64,000 nt of DNA. Source: Paulinella micropora. Taxonomy: Eukaryota > Cercozoa > Imbricatea > Euglyphida > Paulinellidae. How positions within the stretch are numbered: position 1 is the first letter of the stretch; each line of letters starts with the position of its first letter. The position numbers were made by a program, and so were the translations under genes. The notes under the pieces are model-generated. The model did not search any database, was not told the origin of the DNA, and was given only the letters and a program-made list of their open reading frames with translations. The stretch spans positions 19,105 to 83,104 of the forward strand of contig WBZZ01000611.1 in assembly GCA_019918135.1 (NCBI GenBank), written 5' to 3'. This document shows, one piece after another, positions 29,239 to 38,394 of the stretch.

Positions 29239-29547
29239 TTAAAATTTAAGTGCCCCACGTCCGCTCTGCTTGCCGTATCCTTGTTTGGCCGCCGCCTTTG
29301 CTACGCGGTCAGCATAAGGAACTCCGACATCGCTCAGAAAAGTAGCTCCTCTTGAAATCAATTGATTCTTTTTGATAAACCTATTAGCATCCAATATCGC
29401 TTGTCCGACTTTCTTCCAATTTACTTTTCCACCCTGTTGCCCTTTTTTTCGTCCAGTTTTCTTTTTTCCGCCCGCCATTGTGCTTGAATTTCTTGTTATT
29501 TTTCCGACTGTTGGAATGACTTCAACCCTTGTTGTTTTTACGACCAT
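29239..29547 (-). CDS. small basic core-like protein
   Basis: A 102-residue homologue of 4862-5206, with the same first residues (MVVKTTRVEVIPTVGK) and the same last ten (QSGRGALKF). A Lys/Gly-rich middle (GGKKKTGRKKGQQGGK) is followed by an amphipathic helix region. Probably a DNA-associated or packaging-related virion protein; inferred from charge and context. Confidence 0.6.
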   Translation of the reverse strand: MVVKTTRVEVIPTVGKITRNSSTMAGGKKKTGRKKGQQGGKVNWKKVGQAILDANRFIKKNQLISRGATFLSDVGVPYADRVAKAAAKQGYGKQSGRGALKF

Positions 29548-29576
29548 TATAATATACGAAAAAAAAAATAATAAAA

Positions 29577-30396
29577 TTACAAAAACCTTTTGTTAAAATT
29601 CTGCCTCAGCTCGTCCGATACCGCATCCACATACAAAAAGTTAAACCTCTCTTTCGTCGCCTCGTGGTATTTTTCAATGAAGTATTCTAAATCATATCCA
29701 AGGTCCAGATGCTTATACACGAGTTCTATTTTATCCACACTCTGTCCTGGAAAGATAAGAAGGTAGTCCAGCTGTTTAATCGCCTCAGGTTTTAGGTCGT
29801 TAAGATACTGCGAGCTCATAATCACCTTTGACTTGTAGTGTCTATTTTTTTTACTTAAATTGCTTACGGACTTATCCCTTAACCCGCTACCCAAATCATC
29901 TAACACGAAAACAACTTCTGGTGTAATGTATTTGCTCGGTCTCTGTGGTTTTTCGCCTCCCTCCTGCTTCTTCTTCTCTTCTTTACCAAAATAAAGAAAC
30001 TTCGGCTTCCTCTTTACCGTCCTGAACAATATCGCCTTCTTCTTGCTCTTCGTCAGGTTTATTCAGCTTGTCTAACTCGTAATCAATCACACTGTATCCA
30101 TCCGTTTTCAAATATGTGTATATAGCCATCGGGTTTCCCTTCTTCTTGAAGTGCTTCACCATTTCTTTGTATATGTGGTCTTTGTGTATCGTGCTGGCTA
30201 TGATAACAATACGGGTCTTTTTGTCAGTAGTTCGTTTCAGGATTTCAAACAATGCGGTCGTCTTGCCACTCTTCTTGCGAGCGAGAAGAAATATATTGGC
30301 ATACGGCTCATCAAATAACTTATATCCTTTTGCCAACTTGTCGCCATCTCCGTTTTGTCTGACTGGTTTCACCTTTACATTATTGATTTTCTCCAT
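29577..30396 (-). pseudogene. FtsK/HerA-type DNA packaging ATPase, frameshifted in the middle
   Basis: Homologue of 4003-4825. The start MEKINNVKVKPVRQ is at 30396. Walker A (ARKKSGKTTALFE) is in the first open part; Walker B (VVFVLDDLGSG) and SSQYLND are in the second, which ends QNFNKRFL. The frame changes near 30000, at the segment equivalent to KPQFLYFG of E1. The break is at a different place from that in E1, so the two copies were damaged independently, unless these are assembly errors. A 25-nt repeat lies one base upstream of the ATG. Confidence 0.8.
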
Positions 30397-30397
30397 A

Positions 30398-30422
30398 GCA
30401 GAGACTTCGCCTCCGCACCTCC
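30398..30422 (-). repeat. E2-specific 25-nt repeat, copy 3 (before ATPase ATG)
   Basis: Same 25-nt unit as at 29077 and 29122, ending one base upstream of the ATPase start codon on the minus strand. Confidence 0.6.
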
Positions 30423-30471
30423 AAATACTTTTATATATTCTAAAATATATTTTTATTTTACCTGTGGGGTT

Positions 30472-30492
30472 ATAGGGGGAGCAGGCCCCTAT
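30472..30492 (-). terminator. hairpin at gene 3' end
   Basis: ATAGGGG and CCCCTAT arms with a 7-nt loop, overlapping the stop codon of the gene at 30489-30833. Position suggests a 3' end signal. Confidence 0.45.
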
Positions 30493-30833
30493 GCCAAAAA
30501 TTCTAAACAAATAACAATTCTTCCAGCTAGTGGGTCAGTTTCAATATTACCGCTGTCTGTTTTCAATACCCTAAACGAATACTGCCCGTCGGTCCAGCCG
30601 CCGAGGTTTGAAATGTTTGCCGTGGTGCTGTCGGCGAATGTGCCGATAATGCCGATGCGGTCCATATAAAGGATTTTTGTTTTCGTCTCGGTCATATCAT
30701 TCATATAGTGGATAAACTTAACATTCATTCTAGTCGGCGTAAAGTTCATTTGAATGTTTTTATCAAATGTCTTGCTACCGCCAACAAAATCATTACTTAG
30801 AAAAATAATCTTTTGGTATTTGAAATCAGTCAT
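30489..30833 (-). CDS. conserved small beta-rich virion-module protein
   Basis: A 114-residue homologue of 3590-3949, with the start MTDFKYQKIIFLSNDF and the conserved KFIHYMND and ILYMDRIGIIGTFADS. Slightly shorter in the middle than the E1 copy. Lies between the ATPase and the fibre module. Function unknown. Confidence 0.55.
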   Translation of the reverse strand: MTDFKYQKIIFLSNDFVGGSKTFDKNIQMNFTPTRMNVKFIHYMNDMTETKTKILYMDRIGIIGTFADSTTANISNLGGWTDGQYSFRVLKTDSGNIETDPLAGRIVICLEFLA

Positions 30834-30869
30834 TTGTGTTTTTTGTTTCTATATGTTGTATAATATATT

Positions 30870-31118
30870 ATGTTATTAATATTATTATTTGTGTGCTCTG
30901 TGTTAGGTCAGACTGCTTGTGATTTCTATTCGCGGGTCAGCGATAAAAAAAACGAAAGTTGTCTTTATTGTATTCAAAAAGGAATAGAAAACAAATTTAA
31001 ATGTGTGTATAAGCCTATGAGCGATTGGTGTGTTAGTTTTGATGAAGCTATTCCGCTAATCTGTGCTGGTGATAGCTCTTGGTATAAAGTCTATCTGTAT
31101 GAGTGTTCGTCTTTTTGA
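30870..31118 (+). CDS. short cysteine-rich secreted or membrane protein
   Basis: An 82-residue protein with a clear hydrophobic leader (MLLILLFVCSVLGQ) and then TACDFYSRVSDKK, CLYCIQKG, FKCVYKPMSDWC and a terminal YECSSF. At least seven cysteines outside the leader suggest disulfides. Homologue of 3334-3591, and like it encoded antisense to its neighbours. Perhaps a secreted or envelope-associated accessory protein; unproven. Confidence 0.6.
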   Translation: MLLILLFVCSVLGQTACDFYSRVSDKKNESCLYCIQKGIENKFKCVYKPMSDWCVSFDEAIPLICAGDSSWYKVYLYECSSF

Positions 31119-31144
31119 AAAAAAGGACACAAAAACCGCGGGGG

Positions 31145-31480
31145 TTATTTCTTTGAGCTAGAAGGGGAAGGAAGGCAGATACCGATAAGTAAGGTCAAAA
31201 TACCTACATAAGTGTTAGCAACCTCACACGGTAAGTTCTTTTCAGACAGCCTCACGATACAAAGGGTGATGATGGCGATAATGATACCCATTTGAAATAA
31301 GTATTTAATAAGTCGGCTGTCAGTTTTTCGCTTAGTCAAACAGCAATCCCAGCTGTCCTCGTAATCGTGGTCTATCTTTTTTTCTTCCTGCTTAATTTGG
31401 ACATCTAGCACACGGTTCTTCAACTCTGGTGTAAGGTCTTCCGTCTCTATGATTGGTGGTGGGTGTAATCTAGGGGGCAT
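31145..31480 (-). CDS. small membrane protein
   Basis: A 111-residue homologue of 2995-3345, with the same charged N-terminal half and the two hydrophobic segments (IIIAIITLCIVRL and YVGILTLLIGICL). Its start overlaps the end of the fibre gene, as in E1. Confidence 0.65.
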   Translation of the reverse strand: MPPRLHPPPIIETEDLTPELKNRVLDVQIKQEEKKIDHDYEDSWDCCLTKRKTDSRLIKYLFQMGIIIAIITLCIVRLSEKNLPCEVANTYVGILTLLIGICLPSPSSSKK

Positions 31481-34400
31481 TAGGCGGGAAAACGAATGCT
31501 CTGATTTCTGCTACTAAATTTGCTTGGTCTTGTAATATATTAAGTAAAGTTTTATTTTCTTTTTCTAAATTAACTACCTTTTCCGTTAAATGTTGAAAAG
31601 CACTGACAAGTATTGGTATAAAACTTGTATATGTTATGCCTTCAAGGTAGCCATTTCCATCATCCGCTTTCATTCCACTTTCAGATACAAATTCTGGAAA
31701 AATCTTTTTTACTTCGTCCGCAATAAATCCGTGGTTCTTTTTTTCTTTCTTTTCGTCTGATTTCAAATAATACGAACAACAATTTATTTTCATTAATTTC
31801 TCGCAACAATCCCCGCAGTCTAATGTTTTAATATCTGATTTTAGTCTCCTGTCCGATGAGTTTGTCCAAGCACCATTGAGAGGAATATAATTATAACTGC
31901 CTGACGGCTCGCTTGAAGAGTTTGAAGTAGTCCAAGCGTGAAGCAAACCAGTAGAAGAAACAATTGCTCCATAATTCGTATATCCTCCTGATTTAAAAAA
32001 TAGTTGTGGGTCGTTAGTAGCGGCGGGTCTTTGTCTTATTATTAGAGAACCGCTTGATGTCGTTGGAAGAGTTATTCCACCATCTGCTTGAAAGGCGCCT
32101 TTGTTCCACAAAAATCCATCGCTCCCTCTCAACGACATTAAAGCAACATCATTGGCATTTTCCCACACAAAACCGTGGGTCCTGTCCGCACCCGATCTAA
32201 ATCTTACGGCATAACTACTAAATCCATTTCCTGCTGGTGCCGTTCCTGTTCCACTTAATGCTTTATTCGCCCCAGATTGTGCCATATAAATCCCCCAGCC
32301 TGGGTCAGTAATATCCCAAATATATATTCCTCTGGTGCTTCCTCCATTTGTTCCTCCTTGAATGGATATTTTCGCCCCACTAGTATTCGTTGCTGATGTT
32401 AGTGTGCCAGTATATGTAATCCCCGCATTTGCCGTTATTAACTTTGAAGCAGTAATCCCACCATACCCAATTCTAAATAATTCATTTGAGCCTCCATAAT
32501 AAAATATGTGGTTATCGCTTGTAGCATTAACATTATACATCATTGTGTTTAGTATAACACCAAATCCATTAAAAGCAGTTGTAGAGCCTGTTCCTCCATC
32601 CCATAACACTAGTTTATTGTTCGCTACTCCACTTCTATTAATAAAAACACTTTTACCCGCTCCTACTTCTATGTTATCGCTCGCCGTTAATGTTGTTGTA
32701 GTAATACCAGCAGTTGCCGTTAATGTAGTTCCTGTTATGGTTCCGCCACTTGTTATGTTGTTTGAATTCATATCTAAAGCACCATAAAACCGCATACCGC
32801 CCGCATTGTTAAAACGAACGATATCAGACGAAGCACTTTTATTATCCAAAAGTTTTGAAATATAAAGTCCTGCTCCTTTTACATCAAATGCTACATTTGT
32901 GAATAGGTAGCCTCTTTGGTTAGCGGTTCCACTTGAATCAGTGTTTAAAGTATATAAGAAAGACTGCCAATCACCCGTTGTCTGTGAAAAGAATATGTCT
33001 CCCCCATTTTGGTTTAATATCCGCGCCCCATTATATGTGATATTTCCGCCATTAGTGATATCCACATTGTTAAAATCCGCAGTGTTCGTTAAAGTTAGAT
33101 ATTTTATCTCTATTCTCGTTCCATTGAATGTTTTAATTCCTGTTATTGTTTGGTCTCCTGTTAGTTTTACATTTTGCCCGTCCAATGTGTCCGCATACCC
33201 TTTTGTCGCTCCGTCTGTTGATAATGTAGGAGTTGCTAAATTTGTAATTTTGTTGTTGTTCAAAGATAGTGTAGTGCCAGATGCGGTTATAACCAAAGTA
33301 TCACCCGAATATAACTCTACATACGAGCCAGTTATCTGTATCGGATACCAAGTCGCTGTTGCTGTTTTTTGTGCGGCAATTACTCCTATTTTTGTATCAA
33401 AGGCTATTCCAATACCATCAAAAGAAGTCGGATTGGATGAACCACTTACTTCAATAGTTGATGTAAATTTTTTATTTCCTGCTATTGTTTGGTCTCCTGT
33501 TAGTTTAACAACCGAAGTATCAAGAACAGAAACATCCACACCATCAACCAGATTTACATTTGTTATACTCTGGCTTCCCATATTTAGTCCGCCATTTGCT
33601 GTTATCGCCCCACTCGCCGTTAATGTGGTTGTTGATACCCCAGCACTCGCTGTTATTATCCTTAAAGCCTTAACTTCTCCATTATTAATTCTGAATAATT
33701 CGTTTGCTATCCCGCCATAGTAAAATTTATGACTAGCATTTATATTATCAACATTATAAATTAACGTATCACCAGCAATACCAAAACCACTAAATGCAGT
33801 GTCAGAGCCTGTTCCATTATCCCATAAAACTAACTTATTAACCGTGCTTATAAAACCTGCCCTGTCTATAAATAATTTTTTGCCTCCCCCAACTACTATA
33901 TTGTCGCTTGTTGTTAATGTAGTTGTAGTTATCCCAGCATTCGCTTTAATTTCATTGCTGAATGTTTTTGTTCCTGCTATGGTTTGGTTTCCTGTTAGTT
34001 TAACGACTGCGGTATCAAGGGTGGATACATCAATACCATCAACATTGCCTACATTTGTTATGTTAAATCCTCCCATATTTAAACTACCAGTCAAAGCCAC
34101 TGTGCCGTCCTTTGCCAGTTTTGTATCAGTATATGCTTTTGTTGAAGCATCGGTGTCATAGAATGGTGCTGGAAGTCCGCTAATTGCTGTTGTGCCACTA
34201 AAATTTAAAACATTGCCAGTTAATGTTATTCCACCCCCTGTTGTTGGAGCAAGAAGTATGGAAGAACCAACAATGCTTAGTGGATAGCCCGTCGCCCCAC
34301 CCGCCTCCGACGAATAAATAGAACCCATATTATTGTTGTAATTGAAGAATAACTTACCTGTGTTTAATGGATTTGAATCTTTTACACCCACATAAGTAGT

Positions 34401-35303
34401 AAATATTTTTATTCCTGTTATGGTTTGGTCTCCTGTTAGTTTAACCACCGAAGTATCAAGAGCAGAAACATCAATACCATCAACATTACCGACATTTGAA
34501 ATAGCAAATCCTCCCATATTTAATCCGCCTGTCATATTCGCGGTTCCGTCCAATCTTAGAAAAGGTGAGTTTGTATTTCTCAATTGGCCTGTGCTATAAA
34601 TGAGCAGTTGGTTATCAGCGGGTGTGCCTGTAATTAAAACATCGCTGTGTGTATTAATTGAACCATCTGCGGACACTTTATCATTATTGTCTTCGTGTTC
34701 TGATATCCAAGTATCAACATCTTTCGTATTTAGTAAATTAACTCCCGTTATATTCAAATTACCGCCCATACTAATATTGCCGAATTCATCCACATTTATT
34801 GGAAATGTTTTATTTACCCAGTTGATTGAGTTATATGTTAGATAACTATTCATCGCAACTGGTGCTGTAATGACGACATCTGTGAGTGTATCAATTGAAC
34901 CAATGGTTGTATTTCTCCATTTACCATCTACATCATTATAAGTTAAGTATTGCCCGACCACTGGTGCGGATATGTTTGTGTCTATGAGATTGTATAGACT
35001 GGTTTGGTGCGGATTACTTGTATTAGAGCGGTGTTGAGTTGAGGCTTTGACTTCGTCGTTGTCCCTTACCCGTTGCTCTGTGTAGTATAGATTTTTTCCT
35101 TCTTTAATGTCTGTTGTTGATTTGGTAGCTAGTCTCGCATCAAATCGGCCGTCAGTGTAATAAAGATTTACGGGGTCTGCATCTTCTGGTATCCTGTCTG
35201 TATTTAAGCCAATAATATTAGTGTTCGTTAAATCAAGGTTAAGTATGTTCAGACTATCAACGGCCAGCTCATTAAGGCCTAATAAACGTTTGTATTGGCT
35301 CAT
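31470..35303 (-). CDS. phage-like fibre protein with C-terminal peptidase S74 chaperone
   Basis: An intact 1277-residue protein. The N-terminal region has LYYTDGRFDARLATKSTTD and NTSNPHQTSLY, both typical of bacteriophage tail fibres. The long middle has repeated DGVDVSxLDTSVVKLTGDQT units separated by beta-rich segments. The C-terminus from about residue 1148 begins NSSDRRLKSDI, the peptidase S74 intramolecular chaperone that folds and then cleaves off, followed by a coiled coil. Likely a trimeric receptor-binding spike of the virion. The E1 copy (1-3005) is broken. Confidence 0.8.
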   Translation of the reverse strand: MSQYKRLLGLNELAVDSLNILNLDLTNTNIIGLNTDRIPEDADPVNLYYTDGRFDARLATKSTTDIKEGKNLYYTEQRVRDNDEVKASTQHRSNTSNPHQTSLYNLIDTNISAPVVGQYLTYNDVDGKWRNTTIGSIDTLTDVVITAPVAMNSYLTYNSINWVNKTFPINVDEFGNISMGGNLNITGVNLLNTKDVDTWISEHEDNNDKVSADGSINTHSDVLITGTPADNQLLIYSTGQLRNTNSPFLRLDGTANMTGGLNMGGFAISNVGNVDGIDVSALDTSVVKLTGDQTITGIKIFTTYVGVKDSNPLNTGKLFFNYNNNMGSIYSSEAGGATGYPLSIVGSSILLAPTTGGGITLTGNVLNFSGTTAISGLPAPFYDTDASTKAYTDTKLAKDGTVALTGSLNMGGFNITNVGNVDGIDVSTLDTAVVKLTGNQTIAGTKTFSNEIKANAGITTTTLTTSDNIVVGGGKKLFIDRAGFISTVNKLVLWDNGTGSDTAFSGFGIAGDTLIYNVDNINASHKFYYGGIANELFRINNGEVKALRIITASAGVSTTTLTASGAITANGGLNMGSQSITNVNLVDGVDVSVLDTSVVKLTGDQTIAGNKKFTSTIEVSGSSNPTSFDGIGIAFDTKIGVIAAQKTATATWYPIQITGSYVELYSGDTLVITASGTTLSLNNNKITNLATPTLSTDGATKGYADTLDGQNVKLTGDQTITGIKTFNGTRIEIKYLTLTNTADFNNVDITNGGNITYNGARILNQNGGDIFFSQTTGDWQSFLYTLNTDSSGTANQRGYLFTNVAFDVKGAGLYISKLLDNKSASSDIVRFNNAGGMRFYGALDMNSNNITSGGTITGTTLTATAGITTTTLTASDNIEVGAGKSVFINRSGVANNKLVLWDGGTGSTTAFNGFGVILNTMMYNVNATSDNHIFYYGGSNELFRIGYGGITASKLITANAGITYTGTLTSATNTSGAKISIQGGTNGGSTRGIYIWDITDPGWGIYMAQSGANKALSGTGTAPAGNGFSSYAVRFRSGADRTHGFVWENANDVALMSLRGSDGFLWNKGAFQADGGITLPTTSSGSLIIRQRPAATNDPQLFFKSGGYTNYGAIVSSTGLLHAWTTSNSSSEPSGSYNYIPLNGAWTNSSDRRLKSDIKTLDCGDCCEKLMKINCCSYYLKSDEKKEKKNHGFIADEVKKIFPEFVSESGMKADDGNGYLEGITYTSFIPILVSAFQHLTEKVVNLEKENKTLLNILQDQANLVAEIRAFVFPPNAP

Positions 35304-35379
35304 TGAACCACTATATAATTAGTTTATTAATAAAAACTAAATAATATTATTTTGTATATTAATATAAACAAGTCATAAA

Positions 35380-35885
35380 ATGCCAAGAGGTAATAGAGAG
35401 GTCGCGATGAAGAATCTTGAAAAGGGTTGGGAGGCGAAGAAGAACCAGGCTAAGCAGAGAAAGATTGAGAGGGCTAGGGAATTACTAGCGGAGGAAGAGG
35501 CGAAGAATGCAAAAGAAATGACCAATGACGAAAAGATGGACCACGTGTCTAAGAAACAGTTGGCGAAGGATATGATTGAGGGACGGGACGGCGAGAAAAG
35601 CGAGGAGAGCAGTTCGGATGAGGAAGTAGAACACGACTTTGTTGATATCGTTGCCCAACGGGTTGCGGGTATGAATTGAAGACTAAACAGAAGAAGAAGA
35701 AAGCGGTAAAAAAGAAAGTGGAAGAAGAGAGCGATAGTGAGAGCGAGGAAAGCGAGGAAGAGGAACAGCCTAAGAAAGGTAAAGGTAAGAAATCAAACAT
35801 ATCAGTTAATGTTTATAATCAACAACCCGAGAAACCAAAAAAAGAAAACAATGATGAACTATCGCGGATATTTTTAAAGTTTTGA
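35380..35885 (+). pseudogene. acidic/basic low-complexity protein, frameshifted
   Basis: Two adjacent open parts: 35380-35679 (MPRGNREVAMKNLEKGWEAK.., helical and charged) and a frame continuing to 35885 with KKKKAVKKKVEEESDSESEE and a C-terminal ISVNVYNQQPEKPKK. Composition runs on smoothly, so one gene of about 165 codons with a frame change near 35670 is likely. No known domain. It is divergent from the fibre gene. Confidence 0.5.
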
Positions 35886-35887
35886 AC

Positions 35888-36144
35888 CTACCAAAGATAA
35901 TGATAAGAATAGTAATTAGCATACTCTGGATTGTTGTATGTTAATTCCCCTTTTGAATTTCTTATAGCTTTTGCTCTTGCTCTGTAATTTCTTCTTCTTT
36001 CTTTGTCTAAATGGTTTAGATGCGAAAAAAGTCCTATGCAGTCTTTGTAATGCTCATATCTGACATCACCGAAATGAATTGTTTTTCCTTTTGGTGTAGT
36101 AGTTGTATATATTTTTTTTTTACACTTGACTTTGAAAATCTCAT
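35888..36144 (-). pseudogene. small protein like DUF5754 of large DNA viruses, frameshifted at an A run
   Basis: The minus strand from the ATG at 36144 encodes MRFSKSSVKKK and then runs into ten A residues; in the next frame it goes on with a segment containing IHFGDVRYEHYKD, LFSHLNHLDKERRRNYRARA and a final YSYHYLW. This pattern (FG..RYEHYKD, HLDHxDKxRRxNYRxR, terminal W) is known from short uncharacterised proteins of giant viruses. The break sits in the homopolymer, so a sequencing error is possible here. Confidence 0.55.
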
Positions 36145-36155
36145 AATATTATATA

Positions 36156-36409
36156 ATGAGCAAAATAAAAAACCTTCCGTTAGATGTGCGTTTACACATT
36201 ATGGACTACCTATATAATCATCGTATGTATGACTTCACTAGTTGCTATGTGTGTGGATTTTTTGTTTAGCGAACCGACAGATTACAGCCATTGATGATAG
36301 TTTTGATTGGTTTTATATGTATGAGTTTTGTTCTAATTATTGTTTTGAACTAGAAAAAAAAGAAAGAGCAATATATAGAGATAAAACATTAGGTGTTATA
36401 AAATATTAG
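36156..36409 (+). pseudogene. F-box-like small protein, frameshifted
   Basis: From the ATG at 36156 the frame reads MSKIKNLPLDVRLHIMDYLY, an F-box-like start, and stops after 37 codons. Another frame stays open to 36409 with ITAIDDSFDWFYMYEFC and ends LGVIKY just before the integrase. One indel in the T run near 36265 would join them. F-box proteins recruit substrates to SCF ubiquitin ligases; together with the RING gene this suggests interest in host ubiquitination (inference). Confidence 0.4.
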
Positions 36410-36415
36410 GAGGCG

Positions 36416-37351
36416 ATGGACGACCATATACAAGAACTAAAAGAGCAACAGGCATTAGAACTACAATATCAGAAAAAACAAAGTAAGAAATGGAATACAA
36501 TATGGGCTGATAAACCGTTGAAACAAGTGTTCGTAGATTTGGCGGATATGTCTAAGTTAAAAGATAAACCAGGTAATAAAAAATATGCTTTTATGTTGGT
36601 TTGGATTGACACTAATAGTAGATTTTTAGAAGTTAGACCGCTGAAAAATAAAACTGCGAATGAAGTATATACTGGTTTAAAATCTATTCCATATATCCCA
36701 GAAATTATTACAACAGACAGCGGAGGAGAATACAAAGGAGCAGTTAATAAATATTTTGATGAACATAACATTGAACACAGAACAGTTGAAGTAGGAGACC
36801 ACAAAGCACTCGCAATAGTTGATAGAGTCATTAGAACTATTAGAAGGTGGTTTGACATACTATTTGAAACTAATGGGAACTTTGACTGGGTCTCATACAT
36901 TGATGATATGGTCAAAACTTACAATAATCGTTTCCATCAAACAATCAAAGCTAGACCAATTGATGTATTGAACGGAAAAGCTACTAATAAACAAAAAATT
37001 GAAAGAGATGAAAGTATTAACGAATTTGAACCAGGCGATAAGGTAAGACGGGAAGTTCAACGAAATCTATTTTCAAAAGGAGGTCGGACTTGGTCAAAGC
37101 AGATATATACGGTTTTGGGTAGAAATGGATTTAAGATTGTGCTATCTAATAAAGAACTAGTCAGCCCCCGTGAGTTATTAAAGACTAAGTTTGAAAAGCC
37201 AGTTGATGATGAAAAGCAAATTAACGAACAAGTTCAAGAGATAACGAAGGAGAAGAAAATAAAGCAACAGTTAAAAAAAGAAGACATACAACCAGAAAAC
37301 ATAATTGAAACCAAACGGCACAAAAAGAAAAAGGTAATTTTTCATTTATGA
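36416..37351 (+). CDS. rve-type integrase
   Basis: A 311-residue retroviral-type integrase, the hallmark of Polintons. Catalytic residues: Asp in VFVDLADM (about 41), Asp in TTDSGGEY (about 101) and, 35 residues on, Asp in LAIVDRVIRT where Glu is usual. The C-terminal FEPGDKVRREVQ..YTVLGRNGFKI is an SH3-like DNA-binding fold. No HHCC zinc domain is seen at the N-terminus. The last codons lie within the right terminal repeat. The frame is intact. Confidence 0.85.
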   Translation: MDDHIQELKEQQALELQYQKKQSKKWNTIWADKPLKQVFVDLADMSKLKDKPGNKKYAFMLVWIDTNSRFLEVRPLKNKTANEVYTGLKSIPYIPEIITTDSGGEYKGAVNKYFDEHNIEHRTVEVGDHKALAIVDRVIRTIRRWFDILFETNGNFDWVSYIDDMVKTYNNRFHQTIKARPIDVLNGKATNKQKIERDESINEFEPGDKVRREVQRNLFSKGGRTWSKQIYTVLGRNGFKIVLSNKELVSPRELLKTKFEKPVDDEKQINEQVQEITKEKKIKQQLKKEDIQPENIIETKRHKKKKVIFHL

Positions 37352-37696
37352 GTGATGTTGTTTTGGCAGTGGCATTTTGTATTTTTTTGTTTTGGAGAAA
37401 TGGGCCTTCTTTTCGCTTTGTCAAAAATCGCGTTTTCGGCAAAGGAGAAAATCTGTAGGTTTTCGTGTTTTGGTCACGGGCTCATTTCCTTTTTGCTTTT
37501 GTGTGTCTTGAAAAAGTGTGCCGAAGTGGCCCCTTATACTACCAGTGTAAAAAATGGGGATTTATGCTGTTATCTCTTTTATATGAACGAATATGGCAAA
37601 AATGGCAAACTATGGCAAAATTCAAGACGATAAAAAGGGGGGGGTGATGGTGGGGACCACAGAAACCCCCCCCCCCCCTTTCCTCCCTGTTTTTTT
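37302..37696 (-). repeat. right terminal inverted repeat of E2
   Basis: Reverse complement of 16999-17390, ending CCTCCCTG and a T run, then the duplicated CGAATT. It contains the 3' end of the integrase gene. Confidence 0.92.
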
Positions 37697-37702
37697 CGAA
37701 TT
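37697..37702. repeat. right target-site duplication of E2 (CGAATT)
   Basis: Second copy of the hexamer found at 16993-16998. Confidence 0.85.
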
Positions 37703-37813
37703 CCCTCAATATGTCCCTCATTACTCTTTATTCTTTCGTCTTCAATAGTACTTTCTTTTCCTTCCTCCTTGTTCAATTCTAGGATCTTTTCCTTCCTCCC
37801 TTCCTCCCTTCCA

Positions 37814-38065
37814 TCTTCTTCTTCTTCTTCTTCTTCTTCTTCTTCTTCTTCTTCTTTGTCTTCTTCTTTGTATTCTTCTTCTTCTTCTTCTTCTTCTTCT
37901 CCTTCTTCTTCTTCTTCTTCTTCTTCTTCTTCTTCTTCTTCTTCTTCTTCTTCTTCTTCTTCTTCTTCGTCTTCTTCGTCTTCGTCTTCTTCGTCGTCTT
38001 ATTCTTCTTCTTCTTCTTCTTCTTCTTCTTCTTCTTCTTCTTCTTCTTCTTCTTCTTCTTCTTCT
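37814..38065. repeat. (TTC)n microsatellite
   Basis: About 250 bp of TTC units with a few interruptions (TTTG, CGTC). Confidence 0.95.
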
Positions 38066-38127
38066 GTGATATATTTAAAACAAAATTGTACAGCAAAACG
38101 TGTCAAAACTATTTTATTCATTATGCT

Positions 38128-38179
38128 TGTATGTATGTATGTATGTATGTATGTATGTATGTATACATATGTATGTATG

Positions 38180-38218
<39 letters not shown>

Positions 38219-38394
38219 TGCATTGTATGTATGTAATGTATGTATGTATGTATGTATGTATGTATGTATGGCTAAGTATGTATGGCTAAGTATGTATGTA
38301 TGTATGTATGTATGTATGTATGTATGTATGTATGTACATTGTATGTATGTATGCATGTATGTATGTATGTATGTATGTATGTATATATATGTAC
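38128..38394. repeat. (GTAT)n microsatellite
   Basis: About 265 bp of GTAT units interrupted by short variants such as GGCTAAGTAT and GTACATT. Tetranucleotide arrays of this length point to a eukaryotic genome. Confidence 0.95.

Larger units (their letters stand above)
16999..37696 (-). mobile_element. complete Polinton-like virus E2 (20.7 kb)
   Basis: Bounded by terminal inverted repeats (16999-17390 and 37302-37696) and by the 6-bp duplication CGAATT. It encodes an rve integrase, a polymerase-helicase, minor and major capsid proteins, an FtsK/HerA ATPase, an adenain-like protease, a fibre and accessory genes. The capsid module runs on the minus strand, opposite to E1. The repeats have diverged slightly, and lesions are present in the polymerase, major capsid and ATPase genes, so this copy is probably not able to replicate alone. 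Confidence 0.92.

Noticed and set aside
32506-34161. Long antisense frames within the fibre gene
   Set aside because: Shadows of the repeat-rich fibre coding strand; the same shadows appear opposite the E1 fibre gene.
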